A DNA stretch of 64,000 nucleotides from assembly GCA_000703065.1 (NCBI GenBank), contig JNLK01000001.1:2006001-2070000 (forward strand), given 5' to 3'. The position numbers and the translations under genes were made by a program. Shown here in pieces: positions 53,075 to 61,265 of this stretch. The notes under the pieces are model-generated. The model saw nothing but the letters and a program-made list of their open reading frames with translations. It was not told where the DNA came from and did no database searches. This stretch comes from Lachnospiraceae bacterium AC2029. GTDB lineage: Bacteria > Bacillota > Clostridia > Lachnospirales > Lachnospiraceae. Every line of letters starts with the position of its first letter. Position 1 is the first letter of the stretch.

Positions 53075-55675
53075 CTACTCTGACGGGATTCCCAGCTGGT
53101 CCTCAACCTCGTCATAGATTTTCTGGATCGTCTGGGCTTTTGTAGGAATGGTTCCGTCGATATACTGTTCAGTGGCGTCTTTAACGATCTTTTCCACTCC
53201 ATAGCCATAATCATATTCATAAGAATAGTCCGCCGGCTGATGGATCCTTGATGAAACTCCGGCCCATACGGCGTAGGGGTTCTGACTCTTGAAGAACTTC
53301 TTCTGTTCAAGGGAATTCGATAATTCTCCGTTTTGCAGTCGCTGGTTTGCCTTTTTGTTGTTTACTGCATCTCCTGTCCGGTTGGTGATCTTCACGCCGA
53401 TATCCGGATCGCAGGTCAGTTCGGCCAGAAGGAATGCACAGAGCTCTTTATTCGGTGTCTTGGCCCCGACGCTAAGGTAGGTTCCTCCCCAATAGTAATC
53501 GGTGGGTCCGTTGCAGATTCCCCAACTTCCGTTTGTGGCACCATTTCCCTGGAAGACCCCGGTCATCCACGTACACCCGAAATAGCAGAATACGTTATCC
53601 CCGTCCTTCATGCTGTCTGCCCAGTTTCCATCCCACATTTCAGTATTATTTGTATAATCTCCGTCACCGAGTCGTTTTGCCAGCTCGATATAGGTTTCTA
53701 TAGAGGAATCGACCTTAAAGGTCTCATTTCCGTTCTTATCCTTGGAGACCCAGGGGGTGGTGCGGGCGTTGGTCACGGCGTAGTAGATATCTCTCGGACC
53801 GGATACGATCTTATATCCCTTCTGCTTCAGAGCCTCTGCGGCTTCAAAGAAGGAATCCCAGTCCTTCAGCTTCGCCTGGATCTTACTCTGATCATCCGTG
53901 CCGAATACTTCCTTTGCGATCCTGCGGTTATAGAAGACGGAACCGGCTGTGGACTGCCAGGTGACAGCCTTCAGCTTCTTCCCGTAGGTACCGAAATCGA
54001 TCGCATACTGATAGGAATTCTTTAAGACATCTGAATTGAAACCGATATTATACAGGTTTAATGTTTTGTCACTTTCGACCCAATACCTTGTCTGATTGGC
54101 ATCACATGATATGATCGAGGGATATCTGCTTCCGTAGGAGAGTGCGTATTCGATCTCACTGACGGCGTCATTGGAACTGCACCAGAGAGTCACAAATTCT
54201 ACATAGTCCTTAAACTGAGGATACTGATCCAGCACGATCTTCATTTTCTTCTCAAGGTCGTCATCCCAGGAATAGACGTATATTTTCTTTGAGGAAGTCC
54301 AGTTGGAGGTGTCCGGGATCGCAATTCCTGCCTTGGTATAGGTGATCAGGGTTCCGTTGCTTCGGAACTGATAGGTCTTTCCGTCGATCACCTTTTTCCC
54401 GGTGACCATGGCTCCGTCCTTGGTAAAGTAGTACCATTCTCCGGAAAGCCGCTTCCATCCGGTCTGCATGTCTCCGTTATTACCGAAGTAGTACCATATT
54501 CCGGAAATCTTCTTGCATCCGGTCTGCATCACTCCGCCGGTTCCGAAGTAGTACCATTTTCCGGAGATCTTCTTCCAGTTGGTCTGCATCACTCCGCTGG
54601 TTCCGAAGTAGTACCACTTGCCGGAAATCTTCTTCCAATCGGTCTGCATGGCTCCGCCGGTTCCGAAGTAGTACCATTTTCCGGAGATCTTCTTCCAATC
54701 GGTCTGCATCACTCCGTTTGTCCCGAAATAGTACCATTTTCCGGAAAGCTTTGCCCATCCGGTCATCATGACACCGCTCTTGGCGAAGAAGTACCATTTA
54801 TTATCGATCTGCTTCCAGCCTGTGGCCGGTGTATTTCCGATATAATAATACCAGGAGCTGCCCTTCTTCTCCCAGCGGTCATAGGTCGAGATCTCGAAGC
54901 TCTTGGTGATCTTTCCCGTAAAACCGCCCTTTCCGGTTATTGTTATGGTTGCGGTTCCAAGTTTGGTATTGTTGGAATAGGATACCGTATAATCCTTATT
55001 CAGAACCAGGGACTTGCCGCCGCTGGCATAGATCGAACCGATCTTGGGTGTGACCTTCTTTCCGGTATAGTAATACGTGTTGTATGACTTGGCGCCGGTC
55101 TGATCCAGGTAGACGGTTACCAGATTCATGGACATGGGTGAAGTCAGATCCCCGTATCTCGCATAATAGGATAGATTGGAGGATTCTCCGCCGGTGGAGT
55201 AATAACAGATATGTCTGTATTTGTCCAGGATAAAACAACCGGGCAGATTGATGCTGCTACTGTAGCAGCCGCATGAATACAGAGCAGACCACATGACGTT
55301 ATTGTTTGTCAGTGATGCCGGAACAAATATCACATTTGTATATTTCCGGGCCAGAGAATAGATCCCCGAATCAGAGGAATCAACTCCGAGAAATACGACA
55401 GTCGTATCCACGCCGGAACTCTTCAGGTTGGCAGCGGTGCTCAGCATACTGGTTGACAGCGAGCATCCGGATCTTCCATAAAGCAGGATCACGGATTTGG
55501 TCTTAAAATCCTCCACATCGTAGGATTTGCCGTTGATATCCGTGAATCTGAAGTCTCTTGCTTTCTTTACACTGGTCATGGCCATGGTGTCCCCGCCTGT
55601 TCCGCAGAACAGGGCTATAAAAAACAGCACGGCCAGAAGTGAAAGAAAGCCTTTTCGTTTCATCGTTCGTATCAT
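53075..55675 (-). CDS. Mosaic secreted protein: thioredoxin-like, wall-binding repeats, solute-binding domain
   Basis: An 866-aa exported protein. After a signal peptide (about 1-33), residues about 38-185 resemble a peroxiredoxin/TlpA thioredoxin fold (FRFTDINGKSYDVEDF..ILLYGRSGCSLS) with Cys-x-x-Ser in place of Cys-x-x-Cys. An Ig-like strand-rich segment (about 200-270) leads to about nine choline-binding-type repeats (about 275-450: GKWYYFGTNGVMQTDWKKIS). The last 400 residues resemble an ABC extracellular solute-binding protein (family 1). GGAGG at 9-nt spacing supports the ATG at 55675; a GTG at 55681 is too near. No ABC permease genes are adjacent. The binding domain is held in the wall rather than as a lipoprotein, which is unusual. 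Confidence 0.82.
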   Translation of the reverse strand: MIRTMKRKGFLSLLAVLFFIALFCGTGGDTMAMTSVKKARDFRFTDINGKSYDVEDFKTKSVILLYGRSGCSLSTSMLSTAANLKSSGVDTTVVFLGVDSSDSGIYSLARKYTNVIFVPASLTNNNVMWSALYSCGCYSSSINLPGCFILDKYRHICYYSTGGESSNLSYYARYGDLTSPMSMNLVTVYLDQTGAKSYNTYYYTGKKVTPKIGSIYASGGKSLVLNKDYTVSYSNNTKLGTATITITGKGGFTGKITKSFEISTYDRWEKKGSSWYYYIGNTPATGWKQIDNKWYFFAKSGVMMTGWAKLSGKWYYFGTNGVMQTDWKKISGKWYYFGTGGAMQTDWKKISGKWYYFGTSGVMQTNWKKISGKWYYFGTGGVMQTGCKKISGIWYYFGNNGDMQTGWKRLSGEWYYFTKDGAMVTGKKVIDGKTYQFRSNGTLITYTKAGIAIPDTSNWTSSKKIYVYSWDDDLEKKMKIVLDQYPQFKDYVEFVTLWCSSNDAVSEIEYALSYGSRYPSIISCDANQTRYWVESDKTLNLYNIGFNSDVLKNSYQYAIDFGTYGKKLKAVTWQSTAGSVFYNRRIAKEVFGTDDQSKIQAKLKDWDSFFEAAEALKQKGYKIVSGPRDIYYAVTNARTTPWVSKDKNGNETFKVDSSIETYIELAKRLGDGDYTNNTEMWDGNWADSMKDGDNVFCYFGCTWMTGVFQGNGATNGSWGICNGPTDYYWGGTYLSVGAKTPNKELCAFLLAELTCDPDIGVKITNRTGDAVNNKKANQRLQNGELSNSLEQKKFFKSQNPYAVWAGVSSRIHQPADYSYEYDYGYGVEKIVKDATEQYIDGTIPTKAQTIQKIYDEVEDQLGIPSE

Positions 55676-55711
55676 AACCACTCACCTCCGTTACTATTGA
55701 TACGCCTATGC

Positions 55712-55748
55712 TTTTGCTTCGCAAAATCATGCATCTGCTTCGCAGATG
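55712..55748 (-). repeat. Pair of GAA-loop hairpins upstream of the mosaic protein gene
   Basis: Two palindromes, TTTTGC-TTC-GCAAAA (55712-55726) and CATCTGC-TTC-GCAGATG (55732-55748), lie 37-73 nt ahead of the start codon, on the leader side. On the transcribed strand the loops read GCGAAGC. Confidence 0.75.
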
Positions 55749-56052
55749 TACGCTGCTCTCTTCGCTTGGGCAATCCCCCTGTCTATAGTATCATAATTTA
55801 GCGCTGATTAAAATCATGGAAATTCTGACGACTCTGTCAAGCAATCGTTGGCACGATTTCTATCACACAAATTATCCTCGGCACTATGGCTGGTCACAGA
55901 TGCCTTTCTCGGCCCGGCTCGCGCCTTATTTGCGGGTACCCCTAGCGGTACTAAGCGACTCACGTCGCTTCGCTCGTGACTCGCCAAGTACCGAGACCCG
56001 CTATGACCTCGAAAGGCATCGTGCCCATTTTTCATAGTGCCTCGTCGAATGG

Positions 56053-57474
56053 TCAATCTATAGATACGCCGGTTATAACCTTCCACGCTTGTCTTGCTGG
56101 CTTAATCTGTGAGTTTATATTCGGAACACTTCCTTGTACAGGGTATGTATATCCTTTTCCGACCTTCTTATTCGCCTCGTATGCCGAGAGTATATGTGCC
56201 TTGATTTGTTCAACTATCCGTCTTTCAAATGTCGGCTTTTTCAGTTTGTTTACGACTTCATTTAATCTTCCAGATCCTTTCTTTGCAAGGATCTTCGCCA
56301 GATTGTTTCCGCCACGAATACTCCAGCTTGCATGATTATGCTTCATCCGTCTTGCTATCACGCTACCAATGTGATTTTCCATCGTTCCAAGATTTCGATA
56401 TTCTAAGTTCTCTGGACTGTCTGGTATCAGAAGATCTCGTTGATTATATGGGATTAATCCGTGTCGATTGTTGGAAAAATAAGCAATCAACCGTTCAGCC
56501 TTTTCAATCTCATCACCATCGATCAGGCTGTTCCTGTATATCTCGAGATATTTAAACAATTCATCCAGTTCTTTCTGCTCCAGCAACGAATGGATTCGTT
56601 TTGCATGTTCCGGGTATGGCACATTTTCTTTGATGGCCTTGTTTCTATGAAACGGATCCAGCTGAAATACCGTATCAGAATCACAGATATTCTTTACCCA
56701 TTCAGCTCCGTCTGCATTCATGATCCGAAGCTCAACCTCATCCATGTTATATATCTCTGCGATAGCCGCTTCTCTGTAGGCCTGAAATTCAGACGATGTT
56801 GAGAAACCTGCCACAACAACCTTTCCATCCAGGCTGTATCGGTTTTTCCCGGTCTTTTTCCATCCGTCATAGGCTATGCCAACCTTGATCTCACCCTTTG
56901 TGTTTCTTTCGCGCTGGAGCCTGACATAGACACCATCCGTTTCCTCAAAGAGCACGGGGGTTTCTTTTTCTCCGGATACATTTCCTGCTTTGTGCTCCTT
57001 CACAAGCTGCCGTTCATCTTCGCAAACGGCCTCGCCTAACGACTGGATCACGTTCCATACACCCATAGCACTTATGGATTGTCCAGTCATCTCAGTGATC
57101 CTGCTTGCAGTTTCACGATAGGACGTCTCCGTGATCGAAGAAACCATCTGCTCAGCCATGTTCATTGAGATCAGGCCGACTCCGGATATCTCGAGCTGCT
57201 CATCCAGCAGATGGACAAACTCTTTCAGTCCGTCCTCTCTGGTAACCTCATAAACCCGACGTCCGTACTCAACCTCACCATACACGGTCTTTACGGTTGT
57301 TTTTCGCTTCCCCTTATTCCGGTATGCCCCCTTATCTCTGGTTTCCATGAGATAGTCATCGTATCGTTCCAGAAACTCCTTGGTATAATCCCTTGCCCAT
57401 TCACATACCATCCGGAAAGTATTTTGTTCAAAAGCCTTGAAAGTCAGCTCGGTTTCATTTAACATAGTATTCAT
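56053..57474 (-). CDS. ISLre2 family transposase (UPF0236)
   Basis: A 473-aa transposase. It follows the UPF0236/ISLre2 pattern: RYRNKGKRKTTVKTVYGEVEYGRRVY near the start, SAMGVWNVIQ, the acidic core VLFEETDGVYV and IMNADGAEWVKN, FQLDPFHRNKA, and GTMENHIGSVIARRMKHNHASWSIRGGNNLAKIL near the end, with the Asp, Asp and Glu residues of an RNase-H-type site. AAGGAG 7 nt upstream supports the ATG at 57474 over one at 57504. The reading frame is full length, so the element may still be active. Confidence 0.93.
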   Translation of the reverse strand: MNTMLNETELTFKAFEQNTFRMVCEWARDYTKEFLERYDDYLMETRDKGAYRNKGKRKTTVKTVYGEVEYGRRVYEVTREDGLKEFVHLLDEQLEISGVGLISMNMAEQMVSSITETSYRETASRITEMTGQSISAMGVWNVIQSLGEAVCEDERQLVKEHKAGNVSGEKETPVLFEETDGVYVRLQRERNTKGEIKVGIAYDGWKKTGKNRYSLDGKVVVAGFSTSSEFQAYREAAIAEIYNMDEVELRIMNADGAEWVKNICDSDTVFQLDPFHRNKAIKENVPYPEHAKRIHSLLEQKELDELFKYLEIYRNSLIDGDEIEKAERLIAYFSNNRHGLIPYNQRDLLIPDSPENLEYRNLGTMENHIGSVIARRMKHNHASWSIRGGNNLAKILAKKGSGRLNEVVNKLKKPTFERRIVEQIKAHILSAYEANKKVGKGYTYPVQGSVPNINSQIKPARQAWKVITGVSID

Positions 57475-57535
57475 CACATAGCTCCTTATCGATTTTGTCT
57501 GCAAACTAAATAATAAGGTTAATTTATGTGATTGT

Positions 57536-57562
57536 GAAGAGGCTTCGGCCTCTTCTTTTTTT
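57536..57562 (+). terminator. Terminator at the right end of the insertion element
   Basis: GAAGAGGC-TTCG-GCCTCTTC with a UUCG tetraloop and seven T residues. It points outward from the element on the plus strand, blocking antisense or read-out transcription. Confidence 0.88.
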
Positions 57563-57646
57563 ATTATTCATGCCAATGATAATTATACTCTATGAATTCT
57601 GACGATAACTGCTCAGATAGTTGCTTCGATAACTGTCGGCAACTCC

Positions 57647-57668
57647 TTTGTGTGATGTTTGTGTGACA
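57647..57668 (+). promoter_or_regulatory. GTGTGA direct-repeat motif, copy 1
   Basis: TTTGTGTGATGTTTGTGTGA carries GTGTGA twice at an 11-bp period and is followed by CA. Eleven-bp direct repeats are typical of OmpR-type regulator sites. It lies 160 nt before the first VOC gene. Confidence 0.5.
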
Positions 57669-57827
57669 TATAAAATGTTAATATGCATAAGAAGTGAAGC
57701 AGATGGGGAATTCAGGTTTTGCATTTGCTTCCACAGGATAATCGTAGTAAAATGGAAATGGTGACAGGCATTTTCGTCACATTTTCATAATGGTTCTACA
57801 AAATTTTTTTATGATAGGAGGAAACAT

Positions 57828-58205
57828 ATGAAGATCACAACATTTAACCCGCTTATCATCACCAGAGATGCAGAATCCGCAATTAAGGTTTTTGAAGATC
57901 TGGGCTTTGAGAGACACCATACCAAAGAGGGTATCGGTGAAACGAGTGTTACCGATGTTCGGATGAAGCATCCGGGTGGATACTATGTTGACATTGCGGA
58001 TGGAGACGGCGAATACACCATGATCCGAATGAACGTGGATGATTTCGAAGAGACCGTTGAATTCCTGCTGGCACATGGCTTCAGAAAGCCCAGACACGAA
58101 AGGGCAAGTAAGACGGTCGACACCGGTTCGTCCACATATACCATGCTGGTATCTCCGTCAGGATACATTATGGCGGTCTCCCAGCATATTAAAAATCGGG
58201 ATTAA
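57828..58205 (+). CDS. VOC family (glyoxalase/bleomycin-resistance fold) protein, first paralogue
   Basis: A 125-aa single-unit protein of the vicinal-oxygen-chelate fold (beta-alpha-beta-beta-beta twice). The signatures are FNPLIITRDAESAIKVFEDLGFERHHT, RMKHPGGYYVDIADG and LVSPSGYIMAVSQH. Candidate metal ligands are few (His at 49 and Glu residues), so it may be a binding rather than catalytic protein. ATAGGAGGA precedes the ATG. A clear paralogue is encoded 160 nt downstream with its own leader. Substrate unknown. Confidence 0.88.
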   Translation: MKITTFNPLIITRDAESAIKVFEDLGFERHHTKEGIGETSVTDVRMKHPGGYYVDIADGDGEYTMIRMNVDDFEETVEFLLAHGFRKPRHERASKTVDTGSSTYTMLVSPSGYIMAVSQHIKNRD

Positions 58206-58266
58206 CTATTCACGTATATCATAAAAATGCTGCAGCCATGTGTCGGTACGCAGGGCTGCAGATATT

Positions 58267-58288
58267 TTTGTGTGACGTTGGTGTGACA
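58267..58288 (+). promoter_or_regulatory. GTGTGA direct-repeat motif, copy 2
   Basis: TTTGTGTGACGTTGGTGTGA, the same motif with the same 11-bp spacing as at 57647, 77 nt before the second VOC gene. A TACAAT at 58299-58304 could be a -10 box, though its spacing to a -35 is not ideal. Confidence 0.5.
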
Positions 58289-58365
58289 AAGCCTGTGATA
58301 CAATTCAAGCTGTCTGACAGAGGATATCAGGTGATACATTTTTCATTAACAGGAGGATTATAATA

Positions 58366-58740
58366 ATGAAGATTACAACGTTTAACCCGTCTGTTTTGAC
58401 CAATGATGCAGAAAGTACCATCGAGCTTTTTAAGTCTCTGGGCTTTGAACAGACCCATAATAAGGCAGAGAATGTTGATGTGGAGTTCTCGGCGCACCGG
58501 ATGAAAAACGAGGGTGGCTTCCATGTAGATGTGGTTGAGGTTCCGGCTCTCCAGCAGACCTATACTGCGATCCGGATCAATGTGGACAATTATGAAGAGG
58601 CATATGATTTCTTCATGTCCAAGGGCTTCAGAGAGGCAAGAGGCTTTGCCCCCAGCACCACCGCAAGCAGCAAGTATGCTTATCTGGTGTCCCCGTCCGG
58701 GTTTATCATTGATGTATGCCAGCATGTCAGGAAAAACTAG
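58366..58740 (+). CDS. VOC family protein, second paralogue
   Basis: A 124-aa paralogue of the preceding protein, with the same start (MKITTFNP) and end (LVSPSGFIIDVCQH). It differs in the middle (VDVVEVPALQQTYTAIRINVD for the polar loop), so the pair may bind different ligands or form heterodimers. CAGGAGGA precedes the ATG. The duplication includes the upstream GTGTGA motif, which suggests joint control but separate transcription. Confidence 0.88.
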   Translation: MKITTFNPSVLTNDAESTIELFKSLGFEQTHNKAENVDVEFSAHRMKNEGGFHVDVVEVPALQQTYTAIRINVDNYEEAYDFFMSKGFREARGFAPSTTASSKYAYLVSPSGFIIDVCQHVRKN

Positions 58741-58747
58741 TGCAATA

Positions 58748-58862
58748 CAGGGACGGTTCTGGTTTGATCAGAACCGTCCCTGGTCGATCAGACCTGTCCC
58801 TGCAATTCGGGGACGGTTCTGGTTTGATCAGAACCGTCCCCGGTCGATCAGACCTGTCCCCG
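58748..58862 (+). repeat. Two hairpin units left of the CotH gene
   Basis: Two units at exactly 60-bp period (58748-58802 and 58808-58862). Each begins with a perfect stem (GGGACGGTTCTG and its complement) around the loop GTTTGAT (58762-58768, 58822-58828), followed by GGTC-GATCA-GACC and a GTCCC end that mirrors the unit's start. The second unit runs into the left inverted repeat. Confidence 0.9.
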
Positions 58863-58878
58863 GATTGACGGAACCGAC
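58856..58878 (+). repeat. Left inverted repeat of the CotH cassette
   Basis: The core ATTGACGGAACCGAC (58864-58878) recurs inverted at 61123-61137. Extended over 23 bp (58856-58878 against 61123-61145) the match has one mismatch. Confidence 0.85.
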
Positions 58879-58920
58879 TTTGTGTCAGAATGCGATAAAT
58901 GGAAATGTGAGAGGAAGAGT

Positions 58921-61113
58921 ATGCAGATTCAACACAGGAAGCAATTCATCGGAATCGGAAGAGCAGTGCTTCTGCTCATGGTTTTCATCGCAGTGCTTTT
59001 TGCAGCAACGCCGGAGGTTCATGCGGACGAGCCGACAGAGGGAGACCCGGCCGGGACTCCTTTGCCGGTGATCAACATCACGATAGACGAGTCGAGGGGC
59101 ACCATTGATGCAATGAACAACAGTGAAGATCACAGTGTGTCCTGCTATGGAACACTCAGCATTACGGTGCCGGAAGGCTTCCGTTACAGTGAAAAACCTG
59201 ACTTGGAGCTGACGGAGGTGACGGATCTTCCCATGTCGATGCACGGGAGGGGCAATTCCACCTGGCAGCAGGCGAATAAGAAGCCCTACAAGATCAAGCT
59301 GGACAAGAAGGAAAACCTTCTGGGACTCGGGAAGAACAAGCATTATGTACTTCTGGCAAATGCCATGGAAAGTTCGCTGATGCGGAACCGGCTCGCGTCC
59401 TACCTGGCCGGGCAGATGGGCATGGAATACACGCCGCAGTGCCAGCCGGTGGATGTTTATATGAATGGAGAGTACCTTGGGAACTACACTCTGTCCGGTG
59501 GCGTCCGGGTGGGGGAGAACCGGGTGGATATCGATGACCCGAAGGAGACTGCCACGGACCCTGCAGAGATCACCGGAGGATACCTGGTGCAGGGCGGTCA
59601 GCAGAAAGACCCGGATTCGCCGTCTTATTTTTCTACGGAACGGGGAGAAAGCTTCGCCAACCATACGCCGAACTTTGATCCCGAAGATGGGGGCTATGAA
59701 AATGATGCACAGAAATCCTACATCCGGAACTATTTGCAGACGGTTGAGGATGCGCTCTTCTCACCGGACTATACCGACACGGACGGAAGGCGTTACAGTG
59801 ACAGGATGGATCTTACCTCCGGTGCGGCGTATTGGCTGATCCAGCAGGTGTCAGCGAATCCGGACGCATTTTTGACGGGAAGCACCTATCTGTATAAGAA
59901 GAAGGATACCGAAACGGGAGAAGGCAAGCTCTATTGGGGACCTGCCTGGGACTTTGATGTGGCCTGGGGTGCCACCAGCTCGGACTGGGATCCGGAAGAA
60001 CCGGAAGATGCGGATGAGCACGTCATCCAGGATTATGACGGTTTCTTCCTGGGAACCTGCTGGGTGGATGCCATGCTTTCGGATCCCGAATTCCGTAAGG
60101 AAATCTATGCCCAGTGGCCCGTGGTCAGGGATACGCTGAGCGCAGCAACGGCAGATGGCGGGATGATCGATGTCTGGTATCAGGAAATGAAGGCGTCTCA
60201 GACGAAGGACTTTGAGAAATGGCATCCCGGAAGAGAGGATCGTTATCAACTGCATGTGGACATCCTGAAAAAATGGATCAATGCCCGGGTAGATTGGATG
60301 GACCAGCATTTGTCGGAACTGGAGGATGCAGTCTGCAGAATCACGCTGAAGGCTGATGGACAGCCGGATCGCATTTTTTATAAGCCCACAGGCAGGGACT
60401 TCTACCTGGAATATGTTGATAAGGTTGAAAAGGAAGGGTACCTGTTCCTTGGCTGGCTGGACGAAGAGGGAAATCCTGTTTCCGAAAGTGTAATTGCGGA
60501 CCGTGACAGGATCCTCACGGCGGACTTGGTTCGGGTGGACGGAGTTTCCTATAGCTGTAAGGACGGTGCGAATGCATCCTGGAAGAAGGATAGCGGAAAA
60601 AAACTTGTGATCAAGTTTGAACGGTCATATCAGGATGAGGAAACCATGCGGCTTTTCACCGGGATCACTGTGGACGGGAAGAAGCTTGAGACTTCCCTGT
60701 ATACAACAGCTGAAGGATGTGTAGAGATCCAATTATCCTCCGAATTCCTGGAGACACTGGAAACCGGAAAGCATACCCTGACAGCGGAATTCCTTGACGG
60801 AACCGGAAAGACGGATTTTACGGTTCTGGCAGCGGATGAACAAAAGGACGATCCGAAGGAAAAAGAAGAGAAGGACAAAGAGAAGGGGAAGGAAGAAGAG
60901 AAAGAGGAGAGAAGGGAAACTGAAACTCCGGAGGAACAGGAAAGTCCGAAAGACGGGACAGACCAACACGAAGATAAGAAACAGGACACGAAGGAAGAGA
61001 AGGTTCAGCCCGTGACCGGAGACGACAGCCCGATCGAACTGTGGGCCGGCATTTTCATTCTCTCACTGGCAGGAACAGCCGGGGTCCTGGCTCTGAAACG
61101 TTACTGGAGGTAA
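58921..61113 (+). CDS. CotH kinase-family surface protein with sortase-like tail
   Basis: A 730-aa exported protein. The signal peptide ends near VHA-DEP. The CotH domain (about 50-420) has MHGRGNSTWQQANKKPYKIKLDKK, NAMESSLMRNRLASYLA, VDVYMNGEYLGNYTL and WGPAWDFDVAWG. In spore coat CotH these motifs support a secreted protein kinase activity. A segment with a GWLDEEGNPV pattern (about 480-515), a binding-like domain (about 540-640), an acidic Lys/Glu linker, and the end QPVTGDDSP plus TM helix and RYWR tail follow. The tail is like a P-x-T-G-D sorting signal. It is bracketed by inverted repeats and hairpin units on both sides. AGGAAGAG is its ribosome binding site. Confidence 0.87.
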   Translation: MQIQHRKQFIGIGRAVLLLMVFIAVLFAATPEVHADEPTEGDPAGTPLPVINITIDESRGTIDAMNNSEDHSVSCYGTLSITVPEGFRYSEKPDLELTEVTDLPMSMHGRGNSTWQQANKKPYKIKLDKKENLLGLGKNKHYVLLANAMESSLMRNRLASYLAGQMGMEYTPQCQPVDVYMNGEYLGNYTLSGGVRVGENRVDIDDPKETATDPAEITGGYLVQGGQQKDPDSPSYFSTERGESFANHTPNFDPEDGGYENDAQKSYIRNYLQTVEDALFSPDYTDTDGRRYSDRMDLTSGAAYWLIQQVSANPDAFLTGSTYLYKKKDTETGEGKLYWGPAWDFDVAWGATSSDWDPEEPEDADEHVIQDYDGFFLGTCWVDAMLSDPEFRKEIYAQWPVVRDTLSAATADGGMIDVWYQEMKASQTKDFEKWHPGREDRYQLHVDILKKWINARVDWMDQHLSELEDAVCRITLKADGQPDRIFYKPTGRDFYLEYVDKVEKEGYLFLGWLDEEGNPVSESVIADRDRILTADLVRVDGVSYSCKDGANASWKKDSGKKLVIKFERSYQDEETMRLFTGITVDGKKLETSLYTTAEGCVEIQLSSEFLETLETGKHTLTAEFLDGTGKTDFTVLAADEQKDDPKEKEEKDKEKGKEEEKEERRETETPEEQESPKDGTDQHEDKKQDTKEEKVQPVTGDDSPIELWAGIFILSLAGTAGVLALKRYWR

Positions 61114-61122
61114 TTAATCCAG

Positions 61123-61145
61123 GTCGGTTCCGTCAATTCGGGGAC
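61123..61145 (+). repeat. Right inverted repeat of the CotH cassette
   Basis: Core GTCGGTTCCGTCAAT, inverted relative to the left copy. It begins 9 nt after the CotH stop codon. Confidence 0.85.
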
Positions 61146-61240
61146 GGTTCTGGTTTGATCAGAACCGTCCCCGGTCGATCAGACCTGTCCCTGCAAATCA
61201 GGGACGGTTCTGATCAAACCAGAACCGTCCCCGGTCGATC
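61139..61240 (+). repeat. Two hairpin units right of the CotH gene, one with inverted loop
   Basis: A full unit (61139-61193, loop GTTTGAT at 61153-61159) and a shorter one (about 61199-61240). The last has the loop ATCAAAC (61213-61219), the reverse complement of the loop in the other three units. Confidence 0.9.
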
Positions 61241-61265
61241 ACGGAAAATGAAGGAGGAGGAATTT

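Larger units (their letters stand above)
55821..57605 (-). mobile_element. ISLre2-like insertion element with 11-bp direct repeat
   Basis: The element is predicted to be 55832-57594, flanked by the direct repeat AATTCTGACGA at 55821-55831 and 57595-57605, which looks like a target duplication. Near the ends, ATCGTTGGCACGAT (55843-55856) and the reverse complement of the right end (ATCATTGGCATGAAT) form imperfect inverted repeats. It contains one transposase gene and, past its end, about 220 nt of non-coding DNA with palindromes (around 55930-55990). The inverted repeats are weaker than expected, so the exact ends are uncertain. Confidence 0.7.

Noticed and set aside
55814-56335. Small frames at the left end of the insertion element
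   Set aside because: They overlap the transposase end and palindromes and show no motif or ribosome binding site.
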